Shown here piece by piece: positions 51,081-58,764 of a stretch of 64,000 nucleotides of DNA. Each line of letters begins with the position of its first letter. Positions within the stretch are counted from its first letter, which is position 1. A program made the position numbers and the translations under genes. The stretch lies in assembly GCF_001672915.1 (NCBI RefSeq), contig NZ_LZKR01000209.1:1-64000 (forward strand), read 5' to 3'. The notes below the pieces were generated by a model. The model did not search any database and had not been told where the DNA came from. It saw only the letters and a list, made by a program, of their open reading frames with translations. The stretch is from Mycobacterium sp. 1245805.9 (GTDB lineage Bacteria; Actinomycetota; Actinomycetes; Mycobacteriales; Mycobacteriaceae).

Positions 51081-52640
51081 ATGAGTCGGCAGATCGCGTC
51101 CGCCACGATCCTGGTGGCGGTGAGCGCGCTGATCGCCGGCTGCGTCCCCGGCCTGGGCGCGGACCCGCGCTTCGCCACCAATTCGGGCGCCCGACCGCAG
51201 GGCGCGGCCACCACGAAGCCGCCGCCGCCCGGTCCGCCGCCGATCGCCGCGCCCAAGAACGACCTGTCCTGGCGCGACTGCACGGCGAAGGTGTTCGGCG
51301 ACGCGGCCGTGCCCGCGGTGCCCGGCGTGCAGCTGGACTGCGCAAACTACGACGCCGACCTGGACCCGACGGGCGGCGGGTCGGGGACGCTGAGCATCGG
51401 CGTGGTCCGGGCGCGCTCGGATAAGACGCCGCACGACGCCGGCCCGCTCGTCTTCACCACCGGCTCGGACCTGCCGTCGTCGACGCAGTTGCCGGCCTGG
51501 CTCGCCCGGGGCGGCGCCGACGTGCTGCAAACCCACCCGATCGTGGCCGTCGACCGCCGCGGCCTGGGCATGTCGAGCCCGATCGACTGCCGCGACCAAC
51601 TCGACCGCCAGGCCATGCGCGACCAGGCGCAGTTCCAGGCCGGCGACGACCCGGTGGCCAACCTGTCCGACATCTCCAACACCGCCACCACCAACTGCAC
51701 CGACGCCATCGCCCCAGGCTCCTCGTCGTACGACAACTCGCACGCCGCCTCCGACATCGAGCGGCTGCGCAGCCTGTGGGACGTGCCGGCGGTCGCCCTG
51801 GTCGGGATCGGCAACGGCGCCACCGTGGCGCTGGCCTACGCCGCGTCGCGGCCCGACCGGGTCGCCCGGCTGATCCTCGACTCCCCAATTGCCTTGGGCG
51901 TCAACGCCGAAGCCGCCGCCGAGCAACAGGTCAAGGGCCAGCAGGCCGCCCTCGACGCGTTCGCCGCCCAGTGCGTCGCCGTCAACTGCCCGCTGGGCCC
52001 GGACCCCAAGGGCGCCATCAGCGCGATGCTGGCCGACGCCCGCGCGGGCAAGGGGCCCGGCGGCGCGCCGGGGTCCGCGGTGGCCACCGCGATCACGGTC
52101 GCGTTGGGCTTCCCCTCCGGCGGACGCGTCGGCGCCACGCAGAGCCTGGCCGCCGCGCTGGCGGCCGCCCGCTCCGGGGACGCCAGCCAGCTCAACAACC
52201 TGATCGGCCGCGCGTACTCGCTCACCGACTCGGACGGCCAGTTCGTCAACTCCTGCAGCGACGCCATCAACCGGCCGACCCCGGACCGGGTGCGCGAGCT
52301 GGTGGTGGCGTGGGCGAAGCTCTATCCCCAATTCGGCACCGTCGCCGCGCTCAACTTGGTGAAATGCGTGCACTGGCCCACGATTCCGCCGCCCGCGCCG
52401 CCCAAGGACCTCAAGGTCGACGTCCTGCTGGCGGGTGTCCAGAACGACCCGATCGTCGGCAACGAGGGAGCCGCCGCGACGGCGGCCATGATCATCAACG
52501 CCAACGCGGCCAGCAAGCGGGTGATGTGGCAGGGCATCGGGCACGGCGCCAGCATCTATTCGCCCTGCGCCGTCGCGCCGTTGATCGGCTATCTGAACAG
52601 CGGCAAACTGCCCGGGACCGACACCTACTGTCCCGCCTGA
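51081..52640 (+). CDS. exported alpha/beta hydrolase-like lipoprotein without nucleophile Ser (Rv2672-like)
   Basis: A 519-aa protein. Signal ATILVAVSALIAGC carries a lipobox (LIAGC, Cys near 23), then a Pro-rich linker. It is built like tripeptidyl-aminopeptidases (SlpD/E): VVAVDRRGLGMSSP-type loop, then the nucleophile elbow, which reads VALVGIGNGATVAL. The expected G-x-S-x-G is G-I-G-N-G, so the Ser is Gly. Asp (GVQNDPIVGNEG) and His (WQGIGHGASIY) of the triad remain. It may be a non-catalytic binding protein. ATG 51081 lies 24 bases after the ribD-like gene; aftC follows after 13 bases. Confidence 0.85.
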   Translation: MSRQIASATILVAVSALIAGCVPGLGADPRFATNSGARPQGAATTKPPPPGPPPIAAPKNDLSWRDCTAKVFGDAAVPAVPGVQLDCANYDADLDPTGGGSGTLSIGVVRARSDKTPHDAGPLVFTTGSDLPSSTQLPAWLARGGADVLQTHPIVAVDRRGLGMSSPIDCRDQLDRQAMRDQAQFQAGDDPVANLSDISNTATTNCTDAIAPGSSSYDNSHAASDIERLRSLWDVPAVALVGIGNGATVALAYAASRPDRVARLILDSPIALGVNAEAAAEQQVKGQQAALDAFAAQCVAVNCPLGPDPKGAISAMLADARAGKGPGGAPGSAVATAITVALGFPSGGRVGATQSLAAALAAARSGDASQLNNLIGRAYSLTDSDGQFVNSCSDAINRPTPDRVRELVVAWAKLYPQFGTVAALNLVKCVHWPTIPPPAPPKDLKVDVLLAGVQNDPIVGNEGAAATAAMIINANAASKRVMWQGIGHGASIYSPCAVAPLIGYLNSGKLPGTDTYCPA

Positions 52641-52653
52641 TACTTTGCGCTTC

Positions 52654-53949
52654 GTGACGGCAGCTGACTCGACCCGAACCGGCCTGCGCGATTCGCTGCT
52701 GGCCGTGTTTCGTCCCCGCACCGGCGCACCGAGCACCGCGACGATCGTGCGGTCGGTGTTGTGGCCGTTGGCCATCATGTCGGTGCTGCACCGCAGCATC
52801 ATCCTCACGCTCAACGGCAACATCACCGACGACTTCAAGCCGGTCTATCGGGCGGTGCTGAACTTCCGGCGCGGCTGGGACATCTACAACGAGCACTTCG
52901 ACTACGTCGACCCGCACTACCTGTATCCGCCCGGCGGCACGCTGCTGATGGCCCCCTTCGGCTACCTGTCCTTCACGCCGTCGCGGTACCTGTTCATCCT
53001 GATCAACACCGTCGCGATCCTGCTCGCCTGGTACCTGCTGCTGCGGTTGTTCAAATTCACGCTGTCCTCGGTGGCCGCGCCCGCGCTGCTGCTCGCCATG
53101 TTCTGCACCGAGAGCGTGACCAGCACGCTGGTGTTCACCAACATCAACGGCTGCGTGCTGCTGGCCGAAGTGCTTTTCCTGCGGTGGCTGCTGGACGGCC
53201 GGGTGGGCCATCAGTGGTGGGCAGGGGCGGTCATCGGGCTCACGCTGACGCTCAAACCCGTGCTCGCGCCGCTGCTGTTGCTGCCCCTGCTGAACCGCCA
53301 GTGGCGGACGCTGGTGCCCGCGATCGTCGTCCCGCTCGTCATCAACGCGGCCGCGTGGCCGTTGGTCAGCGACCCAATGGACTTCGTCACCCGAACGCTG
53401 CCCTACATCGGCGGCGTCCGGGACTACTTCAACAGCTCGATCGAGGGCAATGGCGTGTACTTCGGGCTGCCCACCTGGCTGATCGTGTTCCTGCGGGTCC
53501 TGTTCACGCTGCTCGCGATCGGCGCGCTGTGGCTGCTGTACCGCTACTACCGCACCCGGGACCCGCTGTTCTGGTACACCAGCTCGTCGGGCGTGCTGCT
53601 GCTGTGTTCGTGGCTGGTGTTGCCGCTGGCCCAGGGCTACTACTCGATGATGCTGTTCCCCTTCTTGATGACGGTGGTGCTGCAGAACTCGCTGATCCGC
53701 AACTGGCCGGCCTGGCTGGGTGTCTACGGTTTCCTGGCGCTGGACGACTGGCTGATCTACCAACACATGCGGTACGGCCGCGCGCTGCACTACCTGAAGA
53801 TCACCTACGGCTGGTCGCTGCTGCTGATCGTGGTGTTCACGGTGCTCTACTTCCGTTACCTCGACGCCAAGGCCGAGGACCGGCTGGACGAGGGCATCGA
53901 TCCGGCGTGGCTGTCTGTCGACCGCGAGCGCGCTAGCGTGGAGGCATGA
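52654..53949 (+). CDS. aftC: alpha-(1->3)-arabinofuranosyltransferase AftC
   Basis: A 431-aa GT-C glycosyltransferase with about ten membrane helices. NGNITDDFKPVYRAVLNFRR and WDIYNEHFDYVDPHYLYPPG at the N-terminus are almost identical to AftC (Rv2673) of M. tuberculosis; the two Asp of TDDF are the metal/catalytic pair. It adds branching arabinofuranose from decaprenyl-phospho-arabinose to arabinogalactan and lipoarabinomannan on the outer side of the membrane. GTG 52654 begins the conserved VTAADS. It overlaps msrB by four bases. Confidence 0.95.
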   Translation: MTAADSTRTGLRDSLLAVFRPRTGAPSTATIVRSVLWPLAIMSVLHRSIILTLNGNITDDFKPVYRAVLNFRRGWDIYNEHFDYVDPHYLYPPGGTLLMAPFGYLSFTPSRYLFILINTVAILLAWYLLLRLFKFTLSSVAAPALLLAMFCTESVTSTLVFTNINGCVLLAEVLFLRWLLDGRVGHQWWAGAVIGLTLTLKPVLAPLLLLPLLNRQWRTLVPAIVVPLVINAAAWPLVSDPMDFVTRTLPYIGGVRDYFNSSIEGNGVYFGLPTWLIVFLRVLFTLLAIGALWLLYRYYRTRDPLFWYTSSSGVLLLCSWLVLPLAQGYYSMMLFPFLMTVVLQNSLIRNWPAWLGVYGFLALDDWLIYQHMRYGRALHYLKITYGWSLLLIVVFTVLYFRYLDAKAEDRLDEGIDPAWLSVDRERASVEA

Positions 53950-54356
53950 CTTCCCCCAAGCTGCAGCTGACCGACGACGAGTGGCGAAAGAAGCTCACAC
54001 CCGAAGAGTTTCACGTGCTGCGCCAGGCTGGCACCGAGCGGCCATTCACCGGCGAGTACACCGACACCAAGACCGAAGGCATCTACCAATGCCGGGCCTG
54101 CGGCGCCGAATTGTTCCGCAGCACAGAGAAATTCGAGTCGCACTGCGGCTGGCCGTCGTTCTTCGACCCGGCGAACTCCGACGCGGTGATCCTGCGCCCC
54201 GACCATTCGATGGGGACGACGCGCACCGAGGTGCTGTGCGCGAACTGCCACAGTCACCTGGGCCACGTGTTCGCCGGCGAGGGTTATCCCACGCCGACGG
54301 ATCAGCGGTACTGCATCAACTCGATCTCGCTGAGGCTGGTGCCGACGGGCGCGTAG
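53946..54356 (+). CDS. msrB: peptide methionine (R)-S-oxide reductase
   Basis: A 136-aa enzyme that repairs methionine-R-sulfoxide in the cytoplasm. The zinc site is CRAC (near 49) and CANC (near 98). ESHCGWPSFFDP carries the resolving Cys and SLR...RYCINS the catalytic Cys near 125. Full length for MsrB. ATG overlaps the aftC stop (ATGA), as in M. tuberculosis Rv2673-Rv2674. It is the last gene of the Rv2667-Rv2674 block. Confidence 0.95.
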   Translation: MTSPKLQLTDDEWRKKLTPEEFHVLRQAGTERPFTGEYTDTKTEGIYQCRACGAELFRSTEKFESHCGWPSFFDPANSDAVILRPDHSMGTTRTEVLCANCHSHLGHVFAGEGYPTPTDQRYCINSISLRLVPTGA

Positions 54357-54447
54357 CTTGCCTACCAGCCTTCGTCGAGATCGACGCTGGCGCGAAGAAG
54401 TGCGGCGCACGCTAACGTCGATCTCGGCGGTCCAAGGACCCCCCCGC

Positions 54448-55997
54448 CTATACCCCGTCCATCCCGGGCTGGCCGAACAGACTCCCGGCGGCGCCGCCTT
54501 TGCCCGGCGTGCCCGGGGTCGGGCCGCCCCCGGCGCTGCCGCCGTTGCCGCCGTTGCCGATGAGCACGGCGCCGCCGCCGTTGCCGCCGTTGCCGCCGGT
54601 CACCAGGCCCTGGCCGCCGGCGCCCCCGACCCCCCCGTTGCCGATCGGCCCGGCCGTTCCGCCGGCCCCGCCGTCGCCGCCGTCGGTGTAGCCGAAGCCG
54701 CCCGCGCCGCCGGCGCCGCCCGAGCCGTTGAATCCGGCGCCGTTGCCGCCGGCCCCGCCGTCACCGCCGGTGGTGGTGCCGACGCCGCCGCGGCCGCCGG
54801 CCCCCCCGGCGCCCTGGTAGGGGTTGGAGTTGCCGCCGGCGCCGCCGTTACCGCCGTGTCCGTTGACGCCGGTGCCGCCCGCGCCGCCGAGCCCGCCATT
54901 ACCGGAGATGCCGCCGGCGGTGCCGCCGTTACCGCCGTTGCCGCCGTTGCCGGACGCACCGGTGCCGCCCGCGCCGCCGATGCCTCCGCCGCCCTCGAAC
55001 GGGCCGCCGTTGCCGCCGTTGCCGCCGTTGCCGCCGTCGTGCGTGCTGCCGGTGCCGCCGGGGCCGCCGGGTCCGCCATTGCCCCACAGCAGGCTGCCGC
55101 CGCCGGCCCCGCCGTTGCCACCGGTTCCGCCGTCCCCGCCGGGGCCGCCGAACCCGCCGGAGCCCAATAACCCGCCCATCCCGCCGGGTCCGCCCGTTCC
55201 GCCGATTCCGGCGGGACCCGCGGGACCGCCGGCGCCACCGGCGCTGCCGTGGGTCTGGTCGGGTCCGCCGAAGCCGAGCAACCCGCCGGCCCCACCGGGC
55301 CCGCCGTTACCTCCTTGGAAACCCCCGTAACCGCCGGTGCCGCCGGTGCCGCCGCCACCGAACAGCAGCCCGGGCCCGCCGGCCCCGCCGTTACCGCCGA
55401 CGTTCGGGCTGGATCCGCCGGCGCCACCCGGTCCGCCGACGCCGAACAACCCGGCCGCCCCGCCGTTGCCGCCCGGCGCCCCAGGGGCGGTGCTGTTGCC
55501 GCCGGCCCCGCCATTGCCGACCAAAATGCCGCCGGGCCCGCCGGCTCGGAAAAGCCGTTGCCGCCATTGCCATATAGGAAGCCACCGGGCTGACCGTTCG
55601 GGCTGGCCACCGTCCCGTCGGCGCCGTTGCCGATCAGCGGGCGACCCAGCAGCGTCTGCGTCGGCGCGTTGATCGCGCCCAGCACGTCCTGCTCGAGGGT
55701 CTGCAACGGCGAGGCGTTGGCCGCCTCGGCGGCGGCATAGGACAGGCCCGCGCCGTTCAAGAGGCCTACGAATTGGTCGTGAAACGCCGAGGCCTGCGCG
55801 CTGAACGCCTGATACGCCTGGCCGTATCCACCGAACACCGCCGAAATTGCCGCCGACACCTCATCGGAGGCGGCCGCCTGGATCTGGGCCGTGGGAACCA
55901 GGGCCGCGGCGTTGGCCGCGCTGATGGCCGACCTGATCCCCGCCAGGTCTGTTGCCGCCGAGGCCACGGCGTCCGGCGCAGCGATGACAAAAGACAT
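54448..55997 (-). pseudogene. PE_PGRS family gene with frameshift
   Basis: The first reading frame (55997 downwards) encodes a full PE domain: MSFVIAAPDAVASAATDLAG, ending near residue 95 with [20 protein letters not shown], the usual linker, and [17 protein letters not shown]. Then the frame changes: the Gly-Asn-Gly-rich PGRS part continues in another frame from about 55545 to 54448 (GGAGG/GNGGxGG repeats, end [11 protein letters not shown]). Restoring one base pair near 55547 (minus-strand TCC-GAG to TCCGGAG) would join [18 protein letters not shown] in frame. PE_PGRS proteins are surface or secreted proteins exported by ESX-5. It may be a natural inactivation, phase variant or assembly error. 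Confidence 0.85.
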
Positions 55998-56113
55998 GTC
56001 TGACCTCCCAAGTCGGCCGAGACAGCTTAGCGCCGCCGCGTACCGGACGTCGGGATTTGTGCCAGTTCAGAGGGATTCCGCAGCGAATATGGGAGATTCA
56101 ATGACCAACGGCA

Positions 56114-57229
56114 TCAGTTGGCGCGAGCGTCGCGTAACCGCCGCGCCAGAAGATCGGTGAACTCGGCGGCCTGCGCGGGAGTGTCGAGCGCGAAGCGTGC
56201 GGCGGTGGCGCGGTCGCCGTCCTCGTTGTGGCGCACGAGGATTGGGATCCCGTCGCCGCTGATGGCGTCGAACGCGTCCTCGTCCGTGATGTCGTCGCCC
56301 AGATAGACCGGCACCAGGGGTCCGGAGCCGCCCAGATGTTCGAGCACCCAGCGCAGCGTCTTCCCCTTGTCCCAGTCCAGGTCGGGGCGCAGCTCGATGA
56401 CCTCGCGGCCCGTGGTCACCCGAAGCGCGTCGCGCCGGCCTGCCTCGTGCACGGCCGCGATGACCGCACCGACGCGATCACGGGCGGCGTTGCGGTAGTG
56501 CACGGCGACGCCAAAGCGCTTGTGCTCGACCACGACACCGGGAACCGAGCCGAGTTTGTCGCGCAGCTCGCCGGCCGCCTGTTCGAGCACCGGCACGGCC
56601 GCCGCCGCCTCTTCGTTCTGGTGGTGCGTCCCGTCGGGCGCCGTCAGCTCGAAGCCGTGGCTGCCGGCATACCAGATGCCGGGCACGCCGAGGCGCCGCG
56701 TCACGTCGGCGAGGTCGCGTCCGGACAGCACCGCCACCGGGCACTGCGCGGCCAGCTTCTCCAGCGCCTCCACCGCGCCGGCGACGGGCCTGGCCGCGTC
56801 CGGGTCGTTGACGATGTCGGACAGCGTGCCGTCGAAGTCGTAGAACACGGCCGGCCTGCGCGCGGTCAGGGCGCCCAGGGCGTCGGCCGCGTCCGGAAGC
56901 GTCGACATCCGGCGGTCCCCAGTGCGCACGGCGATCTGGCCGAGGTCCTCGACGACCGCGTCGGCGTCACCCGCGGGCCCGACGCCGATGACCAACGCGA
57001 ATCCGCGCTCGCGCGCCGCCCGCACGACCGCCGGGTCGCTGGTGACGACGACGCACCGGCCCGGGCGCACCGCGTCACCTAGGGGTTCATCACCCGACGG
57101 GAAGACGCCGGTGCCGACGCCGGCTTCGCGCAGCCGCCCCGCCAGTGCCTCCGGGGAGCCCAGTGCGGCGTCGAACAGGACGGTGTCGTGACGGCGCGGG
57201 TCGATGGTGACCGGCTCCAAGGTGGGCAC
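56114..57229 (-). CDS. otsB2: trehalose-6-phosphate phosphatase OtsB2
   Basis: A 371-aa HAD-type phosphatase. The catalytic motif is VFYDFDGTLSDIVNDPDAAR (nucleophile Asp near 134; D-x-D-G-T). Further motifs are VAVLSGRDLADV (near 165), GSHGFEL, and the Mg site YLGDDITDEDAF (near 318). The first ~110 residues form a degenerate HAD-like N-terminal domain, as in M. tuberculosis OtsB2 (Rv3372). It releases trehalose, the base of cord factor. GTG 57229 is the start. It lies upstream of nothing else on this strand; WS/DGAT precedes it by 41 bases. Confidence 0.93.
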   Translation of the reverse strand: MPTLEPVTIDPRRHDTVLFDAALGSPEALAGRLREAGVGTGVFPSGDEPLGDAVRPGRCVVVTSDPAVVRAARERGFALVIGVGPAGDADAVVEDLGQIAVRTGDRRMSTLPDAADALGALTARRPAVFYDFDGTLSDIVNDPDAARPVAGAVEALEKLAAQCPVAVLSGRDLADVTRRLGVPGIWYAGSHGFELTAPDGTHHQNEEAAAAVPVLEQAAGELRDKLGSVPGVVVEHKRFGVAVHYRNAARDRVGAVIAAVHEAGRRDALRVTTGREVIELRPDLDWDKGKTLRWVLEHLGGSGPLVPVYLGDDITDEDAFDAISGDGIPILVRHNEDGDRATAARFALDTPAQAAEFTDLLARRLRDARAN

Positions 57230-57270
57230 CGACCCACGATCTCACGCGGACCGAGGCCGCCGGGGCCGGG

Positions 57271-58596
57271 TCAGCGAAGCGAAGACGGGTGCGCTCGCTG
57301 CGAGGGGTTCGCAAACGCGCGGGCCTTGCTCCTGCGCCGACGGTCCTTGCTGAACAGCAACACCGAGTCCTGGCTCAGCGCCACCAGCCTCGCCACGCCC
57401 AGTTCGATGCCGGCGGCCAGCTGCTTGACGTCGGCGGCCGCGTCGTATTCGCCGGTGATGCCGAACACCACCTCGTCGCCGTAGCTCAGCACGCCGACCC
57501 CGGTGCTCAGCCGCACGGCGGTCGGGGGAATCGGCAGGAAGCGCTCCAGCGTCCGGCCCATCAGGCGCAGCTGGTGGCGAGGACCGGGCGCGTTGGTCGC
57601 CAGCGTCACGATCGCGCGTTGCGGGAGCCGCGCCAGCAGTTGTATCACGTTGCTGCGCAACATCGTTGGCAGCAGCTTGATCGCCGACTCGACGAGGTCG
57701 ACGAGGCCGGGCTCGTCGGTGTGCTTGGCCTTGCACTGATGGTGCACCGCCCGCAACAGCTGGACGGGGTCCTCGTGCTCGACGGGCAGATACGGCAGCA
57801 TGGCCGAACGCATCGGCATCGGCACCAGGGTGCGCAGCGAGTCGGCCCGTGGTTGTTCGCCGCGGTCCAGCAGCACCGTGCGGAAGCCCTCGGTGATGGC
57901 CGCGAGCGCAACGTCGTTGACGGTGACCCCGAATTTGCGGCACACGCGGTCGACGTCGGCGCGCGGCACCCGCACGGTGCCGTACTTCCGCATTGTGGTG
58001 ACCGGGCCGACCGACTGCCGCGCCGGCGGCCACATCGCGCCGACGACGGCGTCCGCCAGCCCCGAAGCCCGCCCGAGGGCGTCGGCCCAGCCGCGCTTGG
58101 AGTCCTGTGTCGGCGCAACCCCTTTCGGGCCGGCGTGGTTGGCGAACGTGTCCCGGTCGGCGTCGTCGCAAAGGCGGGTGAGCAGGTGCGCGGCGGAGTG
58201 GCCGTCGGCCAGCCAGTGATGGACCTTCATCAGGATCGCCCACCGATTGCCCCGCAGGCCCTCGATGACCCAGCACTCCCACAGGGGACGGTCCAGGTCG
58301 AGGGGACGCTCCAGGGCATGGGCGATGGCCCGGGACAATTCGGCGTCGTCACCCGGCCGCCGAACCACCACCCGGCGCACGTGATGGGCGAAGTCGAGTC
58401 CCGGGCAGTCGATCCACTCGAAGTCCTGGGTCCGCAGCAACTGCGTGCAGCGCGGAATCGACGGAAGCCGTTGGGCCAGTAGCTCTTTCAGCGATGCGTC
58501 GTCGGGGGCGGCGCCGTCGATGATGGCGACCGCCCCGATCGCCAGGCTGGCATGCTGATCGGGGAACGCCGTGTCCAGCGTCTTCACCTGCGCCAT
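57271..58596 (-). CDS. wax ester synthase/diacylglycerol acyltransferase (Rv3371-like)
   Basis: A 441-aa acyltransferase. The active site HHxxxDG is visible in MKVHHWLADGHSAAHLL (near 125). The second conserved region is NAPGPRHQLRLMGR. It makes triacylglycerol or wax esters from acyl-CoA at the membrane. I start at ATG 58596 (MAQVKTLDTAF); the frame extends to 58746 but crosses the SOS-box region and lacks similarity. The order otsB2 - WS/DGAT - dnaE2 is as in M. tuberculosis Rv3372-Rv3370c. Confidence 0.92.
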   Translation of the reverse strand: MAQVKTLDTAFPDQHASLAIGAVAIIDGAAPDDASLKELLAQRLPSIPRCTQLLRTQDFEWIDCPGLDFAHHVRRVVVRRPGDDAELSRAIAHALERPLDLDRPLWECWVIEGLRGNRWAILMKVHHWLADGHSAAHLLTRLCDDADRDTFANHAGPKGVAPTQDSKRGWADALGRASGLADAVVGAMWPPARQSVGPVTTMRKYGTVRVPRADVDRVCRKFGVTVNDVALAAITEGFRTVLLDRGEQPRADSLRTLVPMPMRSAMLPYLPVEHEDPVQLLRAVHHQCKAKHTDEPGLVDLVESAIKLLPTMLRSNVIQLLARLPQRAIVTLATNAPGPRHQLRLMGRTLERFLPIPPTAVRLSTGVGVLSYGDEVVFGITGEYDAAADVKQLAAGIELGVARLVALSQDSVLLFSKDRRRRSKARAFANPSQRAHPSSLR

Positions 58597-58734
58597 CTCA
58601 GTTCCCGCCGTCGATTTTCTGCACCCGTACCAGTATCCGGTGCGGCGTCCCGTGCGCGGTAGCACCGCAGCGTTAAGACCTTGTTTAGGAGTTGAAGATC
58701 CGTTTAACAATCGTTGTCCTGAGCCGGGGTTAAA

Positions 58735-58750
58735 TCGAACATACATTCGA
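58735..58750. promoter_or_regulatory. LexA SOS box upstream of dnaE2
   Basis: TCGAACATACATTCGA matches the mycobacterial LexA consensus TCGAAC-N4-GTTCGA with one mismatch. It ends 14 bases before the dnaE2 GTG, so LexA would block the promoter directly. It is also 139 bases from the divergent WS/DGAT start. Confidence 0.88.
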
Positions 58751-58764
58751 GTAGACTAGGCGGG

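Noticed and set aside
49221-52838. 1205-aa minus-strand open frame
   Set aside because: Opposite zapE end, ribD-like, Rv2672-like and aftC start. Composition is Arg/Gly/Ala-rich with no domain; an antisense shadow of GC-rich codons.
54600-55520. Repeats resembling a CRISPR array
   Set aside because: They are short, irregular GGCGGNxxN codon repeats without unique spacers and code for PGRS peptide.
54500-55672. Proline-rich plus-strand frames opposite the PE_PGRS gene
   Set aside because: Pro-Pro-Leu-type repeats are the mirror image of Gly-Asn-Gly codons of the PGRS repeats; no independent gene evidence.
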